Shown here piece after piece: positions 34,606-43,256 of a stretch of 55,647 nucleotides of DNA (position 1 is its first letter; each line of letters opens with the position of its first letter). The position numbers were made by a program, and so were the translations under genes. Source of the DNA: Cytophagaceae bacterium (GTDB taxonomy: Bacteria; Bacteroidota; Bacteroidia; Cytophagales; Cytophagaceae). The stretch spans positions 1-55,647 of the forward strand of contig JALONM010000015.1 of assembly GCA_025454925.1 (NCBI GenBank), written 5' to 3'. Under the pieces are notes generated by a model, which saw nothing but the letters and a program-made list of their open reading frames with translations, was not told the DNA's origin and made no database searches.

Positions 34606-35406
34606 ATGGCTCAGGTTAAGACCAAAGAAAAAGAAGTCAAGGAAAATCGCCTTGCAAAAGTATCTTCGATTTTGGTAACACAGGCGAAACCCGCCGATGA
34701 TAAATCTTCCCCCTACACGGCACTAGCCCAAAAGTATAATCTAAAAATCGATTTCAGACCATTCATTGAAGTGGAGCCTTTGGATTATAAAGAATTCAGA
34801 AAGCAAAAGGTCGAAATTCTTCAGCATACCGCTATTATCTTTACAAGCAGAAATGCGGTAGATGGCTTTTTCAGAATTTGCCAGGAGGCTAAGCTGGAAA
34901 TGCCAGCAGAAATGAAGTATTTCTGTGTTTCCGAACAAACAGCAAATTATCTTCAAAAATATATTGTTATTCGCAAGCGCAAAATTTTTGTAGGCGAGAA
35001 AACTGCGAAAGATCTCGAAGAGATCATTAAAAAACATAAAGACGAAAAGTATTTATTCCCCTGTTCAAATATCCGTAAAGACGAGTTGCCTGTTTTCCTT
35101 AAAGAAAACGGATACCAATTCTCCGAAGCAGTAATTTATAAGACCGTAGCCAGCAATCTTTCTGATTTGAAAGATGTGAAATACGATATTCTTGCTTTTT
35201 TTAGTCCTTCGGGGGTGAATTCACTCTTTACCAATTTTCCCGAATTCAAACAAAATAAAACTAGAATCGCAGCCTTTGGCCCTACTACAGCCAAAGCTGT
35301 AACCGATGCCGGACTTATTTTGGATATTGAAGCACCACTACCAAACGCTCCTTCAATGGCTGGAGCCATTGAATTATACATTAAAAAAGTAAACGGTGGT
35401 AAATAG
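34606..35406 (+). CDS. hemD: uroporphyrinogen-III synthase
   Basis: HemD closes hydroxymethylbilane to uroporphyrinogen III in heme synthesis. The 266 residues are two-domain, with SSILVTQAKPADD near the start, IIFTSRNAVDGFF (the usual hhhTS-NAV), then ILAFFSPSGVNSLF and RIAAFGPTTAKAVTDAGL (the typical C-terminal SP-GV and GpTTA motifs). A basic extension of about 18 residues precedes the first strand. The stop lies inside an inverted repeat. It ends the ACBP-to-hemD run. Confidence 0.9.
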   Translation: MAQVKTKEKEVKENRLAKVSSILVTQAKPADDKSSPYTALAQKYNLKIDFRPFIEVEPLDYKEFRKQKVEILQHTAIIFTSRNAVDGFFRICQEAKLEMPAEMKYFCVSEQTANYLQKYIVIRKRKIFVGEKTAKDLEEIIKKHKDEKYLFPCSNIRKDELPVFLKENGYQFSEAVIYKTVASNLSDLKDVKYDILAFFSPSGVNSLFTNFPEFKQNKTRIAAFGPTTAKAVTDAGLILDIEAPLPNAPSMAGAIELYIKKVNGGK

Positions 35407-35435
35407 TATAATTTTCGACAGAAAAAATTATACTA
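35404..35435. terminator. AT-rich inverted repeat overlapping the hemD stop
   Basis: The 12-base arms TAGTATAATTTT (35404-35415) and 35424-35435 are exact reverse complements around an 8-base loop. The left arm begins with the hemD stop codon. There is no clear T run after it, so it may be a weak terminator, an operator, or both. Confidence 0.45.
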
Positions 35436-35451
35436 ATTAGATTTAATATAT

Positions 35452-35459
35452 TAGCTTTG
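35452..35459 (+). promoter_or_regulatory. -7 promoter box for the porP-like gene
   Basis: TAGCTTTG matches TAnnTTTG, about 84 bases before the ATG at 35543. Confidence 0.5.
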
Positions 35460-35542
35460 TTATATGTTAATAGCTCGTACGCTATAGAATATGCCTGTAC
35501 GTACGATTGTTAATGTTTTTGAAAAGGGCTACATTCAAATTC

Positions 35543-36574
35543 ATGAGAGTTCAGATAAAAGTTTTAATGCTGACTTTGTTGTTGTGTACCGGCTCATGGA
35601 GCCTGCTGGCACAACAAGATGCGCAATGGAGTCACTACATGTTTAACGGGCTTTACTACAATCCTGGCAATGCTGGAATTGAGAAAGTTACCAGACTCAC
35701 ATTAATAACAAGAAAGCAGTGGTTGGGCTATGCCCGCAATACGGTGGATGCAGGTGGTACGTCTCCTACTTCCAGTGTTTTCAGCATCAATACCCGTTTG
35801 CCTTTTTTATCCGGACGCACGGGTGCAGGAGCTTATATCATTGCGGATAATAAAGGACCTCTCACTTCTATAGAATTCCAACCATCTCTTGCGTATCATA
35901 TTCCGATTGGCAACGGCTTGCTGGGCATTGGGATAAGGGCCGGATTGGTGACACAGCGATTGAATACAGATTGGTACCGCGTGGTGAGTGAGGATGATCC
36001 CAGTTACATTGCCCTTAAAAGCGCCAGGGCCTCTCAATTCAAAATGGATTATGGAACCGGTCTTTGGTACGAAAGCAATCGATGGTATGCCGGAGCCAGT
36101 GTTAATCACCTTTCTCGTAGTAAATTTTCTTATGGAACAGATTCTATTCAATCCATATTAAATAATCATTTACATGTTACCGGTGGGTATCGATTCCAGG
36201 TTTCTACCAATTTGGTGATAACCCCTTCAGCCATAGTTCAAAGCGATCTTAAGCAGTTCACATTTGTGTATGGTCCTTTGGCCACGTTGAATAATAAATA
36301 CTGGCTTGGTCTAAATGCACGTAACTCAATTGCCAAGAGAGACGTTACGGTAGGTGGAAATACGCTAGGTTTTGATGATCTTATTTTTTACCTTGGGTTA
36401 AATACCTTGAAAGATAATGCCTTACGCTTGGGATATTCTTTTGATTTGGTAACTTCAGGTCGAAGAGCGAAAGCAGGTACTTCCCATGAAATTATGATTT
36501 CTTATATGTTGCCGGCAGTAGGTGCTGTTCCGAAACCTCCGGTTCATACTCCGAGGTATCGTCACACGGAATAA
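35543..36574 (+). CDS. PorP/SprF family outer-membrane protein of the T9SS cluster
   Basis: The 343-residue protein has a signal peptide (MRVQIKVLMLTLLLCTGSWS) followed by AQQDAQWSHYMFNGLYYNPGNAGIE, the PorP/SprF signature. A beta-barrel pattern follows, with a Pro-rich C-terminal end. It stands directly before gldKLMN, as porP does in Porphyromonas, so it is likely the T9SS PorP that links secreted PorE-type or CHU_C proteins to the outer membrane. An ATG at 35507 (12 residues earlier) is less likely because it spoils the signal peptide. The 220-base gap to gldK holds a separate promoter. Confidence 0.88.
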   Translation: MRVQIKVLMLTLLLCTGSWSLLAQQDAQWSHYMFNGLYYNPGNAGIEKVTRLTLITRKQWLGYARNTVDAGGTSPTSSVFSINTRLPFLSGRTGAGAYIIADNKGPLTSIEFQPSLAYHIPIGNGLLGIGIRAGLVTQRLNTDWYRVVSEDDPSYIALKSARASQFKMDYGTGLWYESNRWYAGASVNHLSRSKFSYGTDSIQSILNNHLHVTGGYRFQVSTNLVITPSAIVQSDLKQFTFVYGPLATLNNKYWLGLNARNSIAKRDVTVGGNTLGFDDLIFYLGLNTLKDNALRLGYSFDLVTSGRRAKAGTSHEIMISYMLPAVGAVPKPPVHTPRYRHTE

Positions 36575-36678
36575 AGGATTGAGTATTTTTTGACTCATAT
36601 TCAACTATTTGAGCAGGATATAAGAAAGAAAAGACATGAAAATTTGGAAATTAAGTTCCAATAGTGCATATTTGAAAT

Positions 36679-36686
36679 TAACTTTG
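36679..36686 (+). promoter_or_regulatory. -7 promoter box for gldKLMN
   Basis: TAACTTTG matches TAnnTTTG about 109 bases before the gldK ATG. The leader in between is AT-rich, with no strong hairpin. Confidence 0.5.
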
Positions 36687-36794
36687 GTCTTTTACGTAGT
36701 TAAAATTGCATTATAGAAATATAATAAATGTGAATGATCAACGTTTTAAAATAGACAGGTTAGTAAAAAAGAAATTAAGTTAAAGGATAACGTT

Positions 36795-37826
36795 ATGAAT
36801 AAATTGTGTGTTCTGCGTAAGGCATGGATTGCCTTGTCCTTGTCAGCGTTTGCAATCCTCAGTTGCGGACGCAAGGCTCCAGAAGATGGTGGTGGTGACC
36901 TCATCGGAGTTCAAGGACGTGAGGGATGGGTTCAAACCGTTCCCTATGGTATGGTGGTTGCTCCATCAGGTACCTTCCATATGGGTCAAGCGGATCAGGA
37001 TGTCCCTGCAACCCAGATAAACTTCAACAGACAAGTAACTATCGGTGGTTTCTACATGGATGAAACCGAAATCACCAATAACGAGTATCGTCAGTTTATC
37101 GACGTGATGCTTAAAGATTCCTTGGATGTATTGGGTCAACCATACATCATGACGGAATTGTATCCGGATACTACTGTGTGGGTACGTGACTTTGCTCACC
37201 ACATGGGAGATCCTATGATGGAATATTATTATGCACATCCTGCATTCGACGAATACCCTGTAGTTGGGGTAGACTGGTGGGCTGCCAAGTATTTCTGTGA
37301 ATGGAGAACCAAGCACATGAACAACTGGAGAGCTCAAAACGGTCTGTGGCAAATGCCAAGATTCCGTCTGCCTTCAGAAGCAGAATGGGAATATGCAGCA
37401 CGGGGTGGTCGCGATATGGCTAAGTACCCTTGGGGTAACCCTTACATCCGTAACTCTAAAGGATGTATGTTAGCAAACTTCAAACCTGGACGTGGAAACT
37501 ACTACGATGACGGTTTTATGTACAGCTCTCCAGTAGCTTCTTACTTCTCAAACGATTACGGTCTGTATGATATGGCTGGAAACATTTCCGAGTGGTGCGA
37601 AGATGCTTACTACGATGCAGCCATGCCTGTAACCTGGGACCTTAACCCTACTTATTTTGACGACAACGAACCTCGTAAAATTATCCGCGGCGGTTCTTGG
37701 AAAGATATTGCGTACTTCCTGGAAACTGGAACTCGTACCTTTGAATATCAGGATACCACTAAATCATACATCGGATTCCGTTGCGTGATGACGTATCTGG
37801 GACGTTCTTCAGGATTCGAATTCTAA
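36795..37826 (+). CDS. gldK: GldK/PorK T9SS ring lipoprotein
   Basis: GldK (PorK) forms, with GldN, a periplasmic ring attached to the outer membrane. The product has a lipoprotein signal with the lipobox ILSC (Cys24) and a formylglycine-enzyme-like fold: APSGTFHMGQ, YMDETEITNNEYRQFI, PVVGVDWWAAKYFCEWRT, RLPSEAEWEYAARGG, YPWGNPYI, YGLYDMAGNISEWCEDAY and IIRGGSWKD. It is 343 residues long, while GldK/PorK proteins that I recall are about 450-490, so this is a short form. It heads gldKLMN. Confidence 0.95.
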   Translation: MNKLCVLRKAWIALSLSAFAILSCGRKAPEDGGGDLIGVQGREGWVQTVPYGMVVAPSGTFHMGQADQDVPATQINFNRQVTIGGFYMDETEITNNEYRQFIDVMLKDSLDVLGQPYIMTELYPDTTVWVRDFAHHMGDPMMEYYYAHPAFDEYPVVGVDWWAAKYFCEWRTKHMNNWRAQNGLWQMPRFRLPSEAEWEYAARGGRDMAKYPWGNPYIRNSKGCMLANFKPGRGNYYDDGFMYSSPVASYFSNDYGLYDMAGNISEWCEDAYYDAAMPVTWDLNPTYFDDNEPRKIIRGGSWKDIAYFLETGTRTFEYQDTTKSYIGFRCVMTYLGRSSGFEF

Positions 37827-37911
37827 TAGCTTGAAATACGCAATAACAGAGACTTTACACAAAAAAAACAAACTGGAACTATTGTTAAACACTTAAATTT
37901 TTTTTCACAAA

Positions 37912-38730
37912 ATGGGAGCTATCAATTACAGAAGAAGAAACGAGCCTACAGGTTTGGAAAGTTTTGAAATTTCAGTGATGCCAAAAATCTACGGTATCGG
38001 TGCTGCAATTGTAATCGTAGGTGCGTTATTTAAAATTATGCACTGGCCAGGTGCTGACGTTGCGCTAATTGTTGGACTTGGTACAGAGGCCTTGATCTTC
38101 TTGGCATCCGCATTCATGGCTCCTCCTCAGGATCCAGATTGGACTTTTGTTTATCCTCAATTGGGTGCAGACGAGTCTGATTATTCCGATGATGGAAAAA
38201 AGGCTTCTTCTTCTAATTTAACGAAGTCACTTGACAAAATGATGAGCGATGCGAACATCAACCAGGATGTTATCAATCGTCTTGGTTCAGGTCTTAACAA
38301 TCTTTCTACCACGGTTCATAGCCTTGGAGATCTTACTAACTCCGCAGTAGCTTCTAACGAGTATACTGAAAATGTTAAGAATGCTTCTAAGTCACTTCTT
38401 GAAATGAATAAGTCTTATGCTAAAACTGTAGATGCTATGTCTGAAATGGCAAATGCTTCTCAGGATGCAAAAGAATACCATTCACAAGTTCAGAACATCA
38501 CTAAGAATCTTGGTGCTCTTAACGCGGTATACGAAATGGAACTTCAGGATGCTAACAATCACCTGAAAGCAATGAACAAATTCTACGCGAACCTTTCTTC
38601 TGCTATGGATAGCATGGCTGAGGCTAGCAAAGATACTCAGACACTTCGTGATGAAGTTTCTAAATTGTCTAAGAACTTATCATCACTTAACAATGTGTAT
38701 GGTAACATGTTAACTGCCATGAAAGGATAA
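37912..38730 (+). CDS. gldL: GldL, T9SS/gliding motor protein
   Basis: GldL is an inner-membrane protein that forms a proton-driven motor with GldM. Two membrane helices (about 25-42 and 50-68) flank ALFKIMHWPGADVALIVGLGTEAL, including the conserved KIMHWPGA loop and Glu59 in the second helix. The remaining 200 residues are a cytoplasmic coiled coil with repeated NLT/SLxxMN segments (NASKSLLEMNKSY, NHLKAMNKFYANLSSAM). The 272-residue length fits. It is followed by gldM after 55 bases. Confidence 0.95.
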   Translation: MGAINYRRRNEPTGLESFEISVMPKIYGIGAAIVIVGALFKIMHWPGADVALIVGLGTEALIFLASAFMAPPQDPDWTFVYPQLGADESDYSDDGKKASSSNLTKSLDKMMSDANINQDVINRLGSGLNNLSTTVHSLGDLTNSAVASNEYTENVKNASKSLLEMNKSYAKTVDAMSEMANASQDAKEYHSQVQNITKNLGALNAVYEMELQDANNHLKAMNKFYANLSSAMDSMAEASKDTQTLRDEVSKLSKNLSSLNNVYGNMLTAMKG

Positions 38731-38785
38731 TCCTTTCTTTTTCACTTAAATTAATTGTTAAACCTTTTAAAAGAGGAATACTAAA

Positions 38786-40390
38786 ATGGCAGGAGGAAAA
38801 GAAACCCCTAGACAAAAAATGGTCGGCATGATGTACCTGGTATTAACTGCGCTGCTGGCGCTTCAGGTATCTTCAGCGATCATGGAGAAATTTAAATTTC
38901 TAGACGATAGTTTGCAGTTTGCGAATGAAAATACCGATAAAGGTAACATTCAGATTGAAAAGAAAATCGAGAAAACGGTAACGGATGGTGGAAATAAAGC
39001 TACCGACTTGGCAGTATTAGAAAAGGCCAAATCCGTTCGCAAAGAAGCCGAAGAAATCAAACAACACATCGACAAACTTCGCAAGGAAATTATCGAGGTG
39101 ACTGGTGGTTTTGAAGATGGCGACCCTAAGAAAATGTACAAGGGTGCAAAAGAAGAAGAGAAAGTAGCCGTTATGATGATGGGTACTGGTAAGCAAGGAA
39201 AAGGGTATCAACTTCAAAAAGAAGTTAACCAGTTCGTTGCTGACGTGAACAAAGCTCTTAACAAACCTGGCAAATACAAAAATATTGCCTTGGACGCTAA
39301 AGAGGATCCACGTATCACTTCTGATGACCAAAAGAGAAAAGACTTCGTGGAATTGAACTTCGTGCATACTCCGATGGTGGCTGCCATGGCTGTGCTTTCA
39401 AACCTGGAGTCTGAAGTATTAAAAGTAGAAACTACCGCGTTGGAAGAATTAGCTTCTGAAGTAGGTGCTGCGGACTTAAAATTTGACCAGGTAATTGCGA
39501 TGGTGCGTCCTGCATCTAAAGTAGTTGCTGCCGGTACAAAATACGAAGCTGAAATGTTCCTGGCTGCTTCTGCCTCTACTATTACGCCAACTATGAAGGC
39601 TCGTGGGGCAAACATTCCGGTGGATTCTAAAACAAAACTTGGAAAAGTTACCTTTACTGCTCAAGGTGGTGCTTATGACAAAGAAGGTCTTAGCAAACAA
39701 TCTTGGTCTGGTGAAGTAACTTTCAAGTTCAAAGGAAAGGATACTACTTTTACAGTGAAGGAAGAGTATTTCGTAGCTAAACCAGTAATTCAAATTCAGT
39801 CAGCTTCCGTTTCTGCTCTTTATCGTAACTGTGGAAATGAGTTGAACGTTCAGGTTCCTGCCTTGGGATCTACTTACAGCCCATCTTTCCGTGCTGAAGG
39901 TGCCGATGTTATTCCTGGTACTCAAAAAGGACTGGTAACTTTAATTCCAACAGGAACAAAAGTTAACCTGAAAGTTTCCAGCAATGGTAACTACATTGGT
40001 GACCAATCATTCAACGTACGTTTGGTTCCGAAGCCAGAAATTCAGGCATTGTCTAATGGTAAGCCTGTAGATGAGAAACAAGGTATGGCTGCTCCTGGTC
40101 CTCGTTCCATTACAATGAAAGCTGTTCCTGACGAATCATTCAAGACTTTCCTTCCAAAGGATGCACGTTACCGTGTGGCTGAGTGGGATTGTATCTTGGT
40201 TCGTGGTAAGCGTCCAGTACAACAGCAAAAAGTTACTTCTGAAACGGCTAACCTGGCTTCTTTTGCAGCAGCAGCAGTTCCTGGCGACCGTATTCTGATT
40301 GAGGTGAAAAGTGTAATCCGTACCAACTACCAGAACAAAACTGAAAACGTTAATCTGGGTACTGTGATTAAGAACATCCCTCTGCATTAA
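38786..40390 (+). CDS. gldM: GldM, T9SS/gliding motor protein
   Basis: GldM has one N-terminal membrane helix inside the GldL bundle and four periplasmic domains reaching the outer-membrane ring. The 534 residues start MAGGKETPRQKMVGMMYLVL, with Arg9, the residue thought to interact with the GldL acidic site. The helix MVGMMYLVLTALLALQVSSAI is followed by a long helical domain and beta-rich domains. The length and the order after gldL are typical. Confidence 0.95.
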   Translation: MAGGKETPRQKMVGMMYLVLTALLALQVSSAIMEKFKFLDDSLQFANENTDKGNIQIEKKIEKTVTDGGNKATDLAVLEKAKSVRKEAEEIKQHIDKLRKEIIEVTGGFEDGDPKKMYKGAKEEEKVAVMMMGTGKQGKGYQLQKEVNQFVADVNKALNKPGKYKNIALDAKEDPRITSDDQKRKDFVELNFVHTPMVAAMAVLSNLESEVLKVETTALEELASEVGAADLKFDQVIAMVRPASKVVAAGTKYEAEMFLAASASTITPTMKARGANIPVDSKTKLGKVTFTAQGGAYDKEGLSKQSWSGEVTFKFKGKDTTFTVKEEYFVAKPVIQIQSASVSALYRNCGNELNVQVPALGSTYSPSFRAEGADVIPGTQKGLVTLIPTGTKVNLKVSSNGNYIGDQSFNVRLVPKPEIQALSNGKPVDEKQGMAAPGPRSITMKAVPDESFKTFLPKDARYRVAEWDCILVRGKRPVQQQKVTSETANLASFAAAAVPGDRILIEVKSVIRTNYQNKTENVNLGTVIKNIPLH

Positions 40391-40412
40391 TAGAGTTTAA
40401 ACAAACAAGGTT

Positions 40413-41297
40413 ATGAAGAAGATAGGTGTTGTTTTATTTGGGTTGGTTTTCGCAGCGTCGAACGCGTTCGGACAAGCTGAAACGACCACCACTACTACCA
40501 CGACTACTACGGAGTCGAGTAACTCGGCCACACAGCCGGCTGGTGATAACGGATATAATCCGCTTTCACTTCGCCCGATACATGTGTCTGATATTATGTG
40601 GAAGAAGACGCTGATACGCGCGATTGATTTACGTGAAAAGCAAAACAAACCTTTGTTTTCCAAAAACAAAGAGATAACCCGTCTTCTGATTGATGCGGTT
40701 ACAAACGGAGATTTGACTATTTACGCAAACGACTCATTAGATCGCAAGATCACTATTGATGAGTTCAATGAAAATATCAAGATCCCGGTAGAAGGTGGTG
40801 AATTAACTGCGGAAGAGAAAGAAATCGCATTGGCAAACGGTGATAGCTCCGTATTGCAGTCCGGTGGTCCTTCCTTTTATTTCCCTACTGACCTGTATCA
40901 GCTGGAAATCAAAGAAGATCTGATCTTTGACAAACAACGTTCAAGATTGTACTATGATGTTTTGGCCTTAACCATGTATGTGCCTGCCGATCACCCTCAG
41001 AACGTGAAGGGTATACAGCAAACGATTGCTTCTTTCTCTTACAAAGAATTGGTAGAGAAAGTTTTCAAAGACAATCCGAAAGCGGTATGGTTTAACGTTC
41101 AGAACGATCAACAACATAAAAACCTGGCAGATGCTTTTGACCTGAGACTTTTCAGTTCTTATATCATCAAGGTATCTAACCCGTACGATGCGTACCTGGT
41201 AGATATTTATGGTGGTGATCAGCTTAAAGGTATCATGGCTTCTCAGTGGGCTGCTATGGAACTTATGGAATTCGAACATCATCTTTGGGAATTCTAA
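40413..41297 (+). CDS. gldN: GldN/PorN T9SS ring protein
   Basis: GldN binds GldK and GldM in the periplasmic ring. The 294-residue product has a signal peptide (MKKIGVVLFGLVFAASNAFG), nine consecutive Thr residues (24-32) and the conserved ISFR-like region HVSDIMWKKTLIRAIDLREKQN, followed by PSFYFPTDLYQLEIKEDLIFDKQRSRL. It ends with WAAMELMEFEHHLWEF. The Thr run is coded by an ACN repeat. A strong terminator follows, closing the cluster. Confidence 0.94.
   Translation: MKKIGVVLFGLVFAASNAFGQAETTTTTTTTTTESSNSATQPAGDNGYNPLSLRPIHVSDIMWKKTLIRAIDLREKQNKPLFSKNKEITRLLIDAVTNGDLTIYANDSLDRKITIDEFNENIKIPVEGGELTAEEKEIALANGDSSVLQSGGPSFYFPTDLYQLEIKEDLIFDKQRSRLYYDVLALTMYVPADHPQNVKGIQQTIASFSYKELVEKVFKDNPKAVWFNVQNDQQHKNLADAFDLRLFSSYIIKVSNPYDAYLVDIYGGDQLKGIMASQWAAMELMEFEHHLWEF
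40482..40508 (+). repeat. ACN trinucleotide repeat in gldN
   Basis: Nine Thr codons in a row (ACG, ACC and ACT mixed) follow the signal peptide. The repeat is imperfect and its unit is three bases, so slippage would keep the frame. Confidence 0.8.
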
Positions 41298-41316
41298 TAG
41301 TGAGTTCTTCGATATT

Positions 41317-41346
41317 AAAAATCCCGCTTCGGCGGGATTTTTTTTT
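41317..41346 (+). terminator. Rho-independent terminator of gldKLMN
   Basis: The stem ATCCCGC-TTCG-GCGGGAT (41321-41338) has a UUCG tetraloop, four A residues before it and a run of nine T residues after it. It lies 20 bases beyond the gldN stop. Confidence 0.97.
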
Positions 41347-41450
41347 GAGTACCGTCCATCAACTTGTGGTAGTGCCAGATTAACCATCTTGCCTAAACAG
41401 ACTCTCTCTTAGCCTTTGATACACCTCGCCTGCTGAGTCAGGAGGACGTT

Positions 41451-43256
41451 TCAGGAATTATTTTTACCTTCGTTTTCCTGGAAATACTGAAACACCTTTA
41501 ATGCTTTTGATTCACCTACACAAGCTTCTAATTCGGACAATGCGGCTGACTTAATTCGCTTTACGCTCTTAAATGTTTTCAATAGTTTTTCAATAGTCGC
41601 TTCCCCAACTTCAGGGATTCCTTGCAGACTGCTGTGTAAGCTTGTTTTACTCCTTTTTTTGCGATGATGGGTAATGCCGAAGCGGTGTGCTTCGTCGCGC
41701 AGGTATTGAATAAGCCGGAGAGATTCGGATTTTTTGTCAATGTATATGGGATATTGATCACCCGGAAAAAAAATTTCTTCTAAGTTTTTAGCGATCCCAA
41801 TAATGGGAATTTTACCATAAAGACCGAGTGCATGCAGGGCTTCACAAGCCGCACTCAGCTGACCTTTACCTCCGTCGATGATGATTAGCTTAGGCAAGGA
41901 CTGTTCTTCTTCCAGTGCACGTTTGTACCTTCTCCCAACGGTTTCCTTCATGGTGGCAAAATCATCTGGCCCTACTACATTTTTAACATTAAAATGTCGA
42001 TAGTCCTTTTTGCTTGGCTTTGCGTTCTTGAAGCATACCATAGCAGACACGGCATCTGTGCCTTGGAAATTTGAATTATCGAAACACTCGATATGATCGG
42101 GTAATTCGCTTAAATGTAAATCTTTTTGTAGTGTGCTAAGAATGCGCTTGGCTCGTTCGTCGCGAACATCACCACTATATTTGAGCAGTCGTTGTTGCGC
42201 ATTTTTGAGGGCAAGCTGAATCAATTTTACTTTGTCTCCTCGCTGAGGAACGGTAAGTTGAAGGCCATCTTCCGGATACTCTACGGCAACATTACTAATA
42301 ATTTCTTTGCTTTCGCTAGCGTTGGTTTCACGGATGTTTATCATCACTTGAATAATAATTTCCTCCTCCGTTTCATTTAATCTCTTTTTAATTTCTGTAT
42401 TTCTTGATTGTAGCACCATCCCGTTTAATACTTTTAAATAGGATACCACAGCCATTTGTTCATTGGAAGCGATTGCAAATACATCAGCATCTGTGATGGA
42501 AGGATTTACTACCACTGAAGTATGATGAAAACGCTCAAGTTTTTCCAGTTTCACTTTTAACTGGTGCGCTTTCTCAAACTCCATGTGGGAAGAGGCTTCT
42601 AGCATTGCCTCTTTAAAAAACTGACGGGCGGAACTGATGTTACCTTTTAAGATTTGGTGTACTTGTTTGATATGTTGCAGGTATTCTTGTTCCTCCTGTA
42701 AATTTTCACAAGGGCCTTTGCAATTCCCTAAATGATATTCCAGACAAACTTTAAATTTATTTTCCTGAACATTTTTTTCGCTTAAGGCATAGTAACAAGT
42801 GCGTAGTTGGAATATTTTAGTAATATGTTCCACTACTGTATTCATGGCTCCAACGCTGGTGAAGGGACCATAATAAGTGCCTTTAAATTCATCCTTGCGC
42901 CGTGTGGTAACTACACGGGGAAAGCGCTCCTCCGTTACACAAACATACGGGTAGGTTTTATCATCCTTCAGCAGTATGTTATACCGGGGCTGATGTTGTT
43001 TGATAAGATGATTTTCTAGAATCAGTGCATCGAATTCAGTAGGAACGACCGTATATTCCAGGTGGTCAATTAAACTAACCAGCCTGCGCGTTTTTACATC
43101 CAGGGAGTCGAATTTTTGGAAATAGCTGCCAACTCGTTTCTTAAGACTTTTCGCTTTCCCAACGTACAAAAGTTCGTTATCTGAATTAAAATACCGGTAC
43201 ACACCCGGTAAGTCAGGTAATTGGAGAACTTGTTCTTTGAGGGCATCAGAAACCAT
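41451..43256 (-). CDS. uvrC: UvrABC excinuclease subunit C
   Basis: UvrC makes both cuts around damaged DNA in nucleotide excision repair. The 601 residues have the GIY-YIG domain (LPGVYRYFNSDNELLYVGKA), the Cys-rich region (CLEYHLGNCKGPC), a UVR segment at about 200-240, and the C-terminal endonuclease domain (ECFDNSNFQGTDAVSAMVCF). The helix-hairpin-helix end is IPEVGEATIEKLLKTFKSVK. The gene overlaps the penicillin-binding protein gene by 11 bases and is in the same transcript. Confidence 0.98.
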   Translation of the reverse strand: MVSDALKEQVLQLPDLPGVYRYFNSDNELLYVGKAKSLKKRVGSYFQKFDSLDVKTRRLVSLIDHLEYTVVPTEFDALILENHLIKQHQPRYNILLKDDKTYPYVCVTEERFPRVVTTRRKDEFKGTYYGPFTSVGAMNTVVEHITKIFQLRTCYYALSEKNVQENKFKVCLEYHLGNCKGPCENLQEEQEYLQHIKQVHQILKGNISSARQFFKEAMLEASSHMEFEKAHQLKVKLEKLERFHHTSVVVNPSITDADVFAIASNEQMAVVSYLKVLNGMVLQSRNTEIKKRLNETEEEIIIQVMINIRETNASESKEIISNVAVEYPEDGLQLTVPQRGDKVKLIQLALKNAQQRLLKYSGDVRDERAKRILSTLQKDLHLSELPDHIECFDNSNFQGTDAVSAMVCFKNAKPSKKDYRHFNVKNVVGPDDFATMKETVGRRYKRALEEEQSLPKLIIIDGGKGQLSAACEALHALGLYGKIPIIGIAKNLEEIFFPGDQYPIYIDKKSESLRLIQYLRDEAHRFGITHHRKKRSKTSLHSSLQGIPEVGEATIEKLLKTFKSVKRIKSAALSELEACVGESKALKVFQYFQENEGKNNS

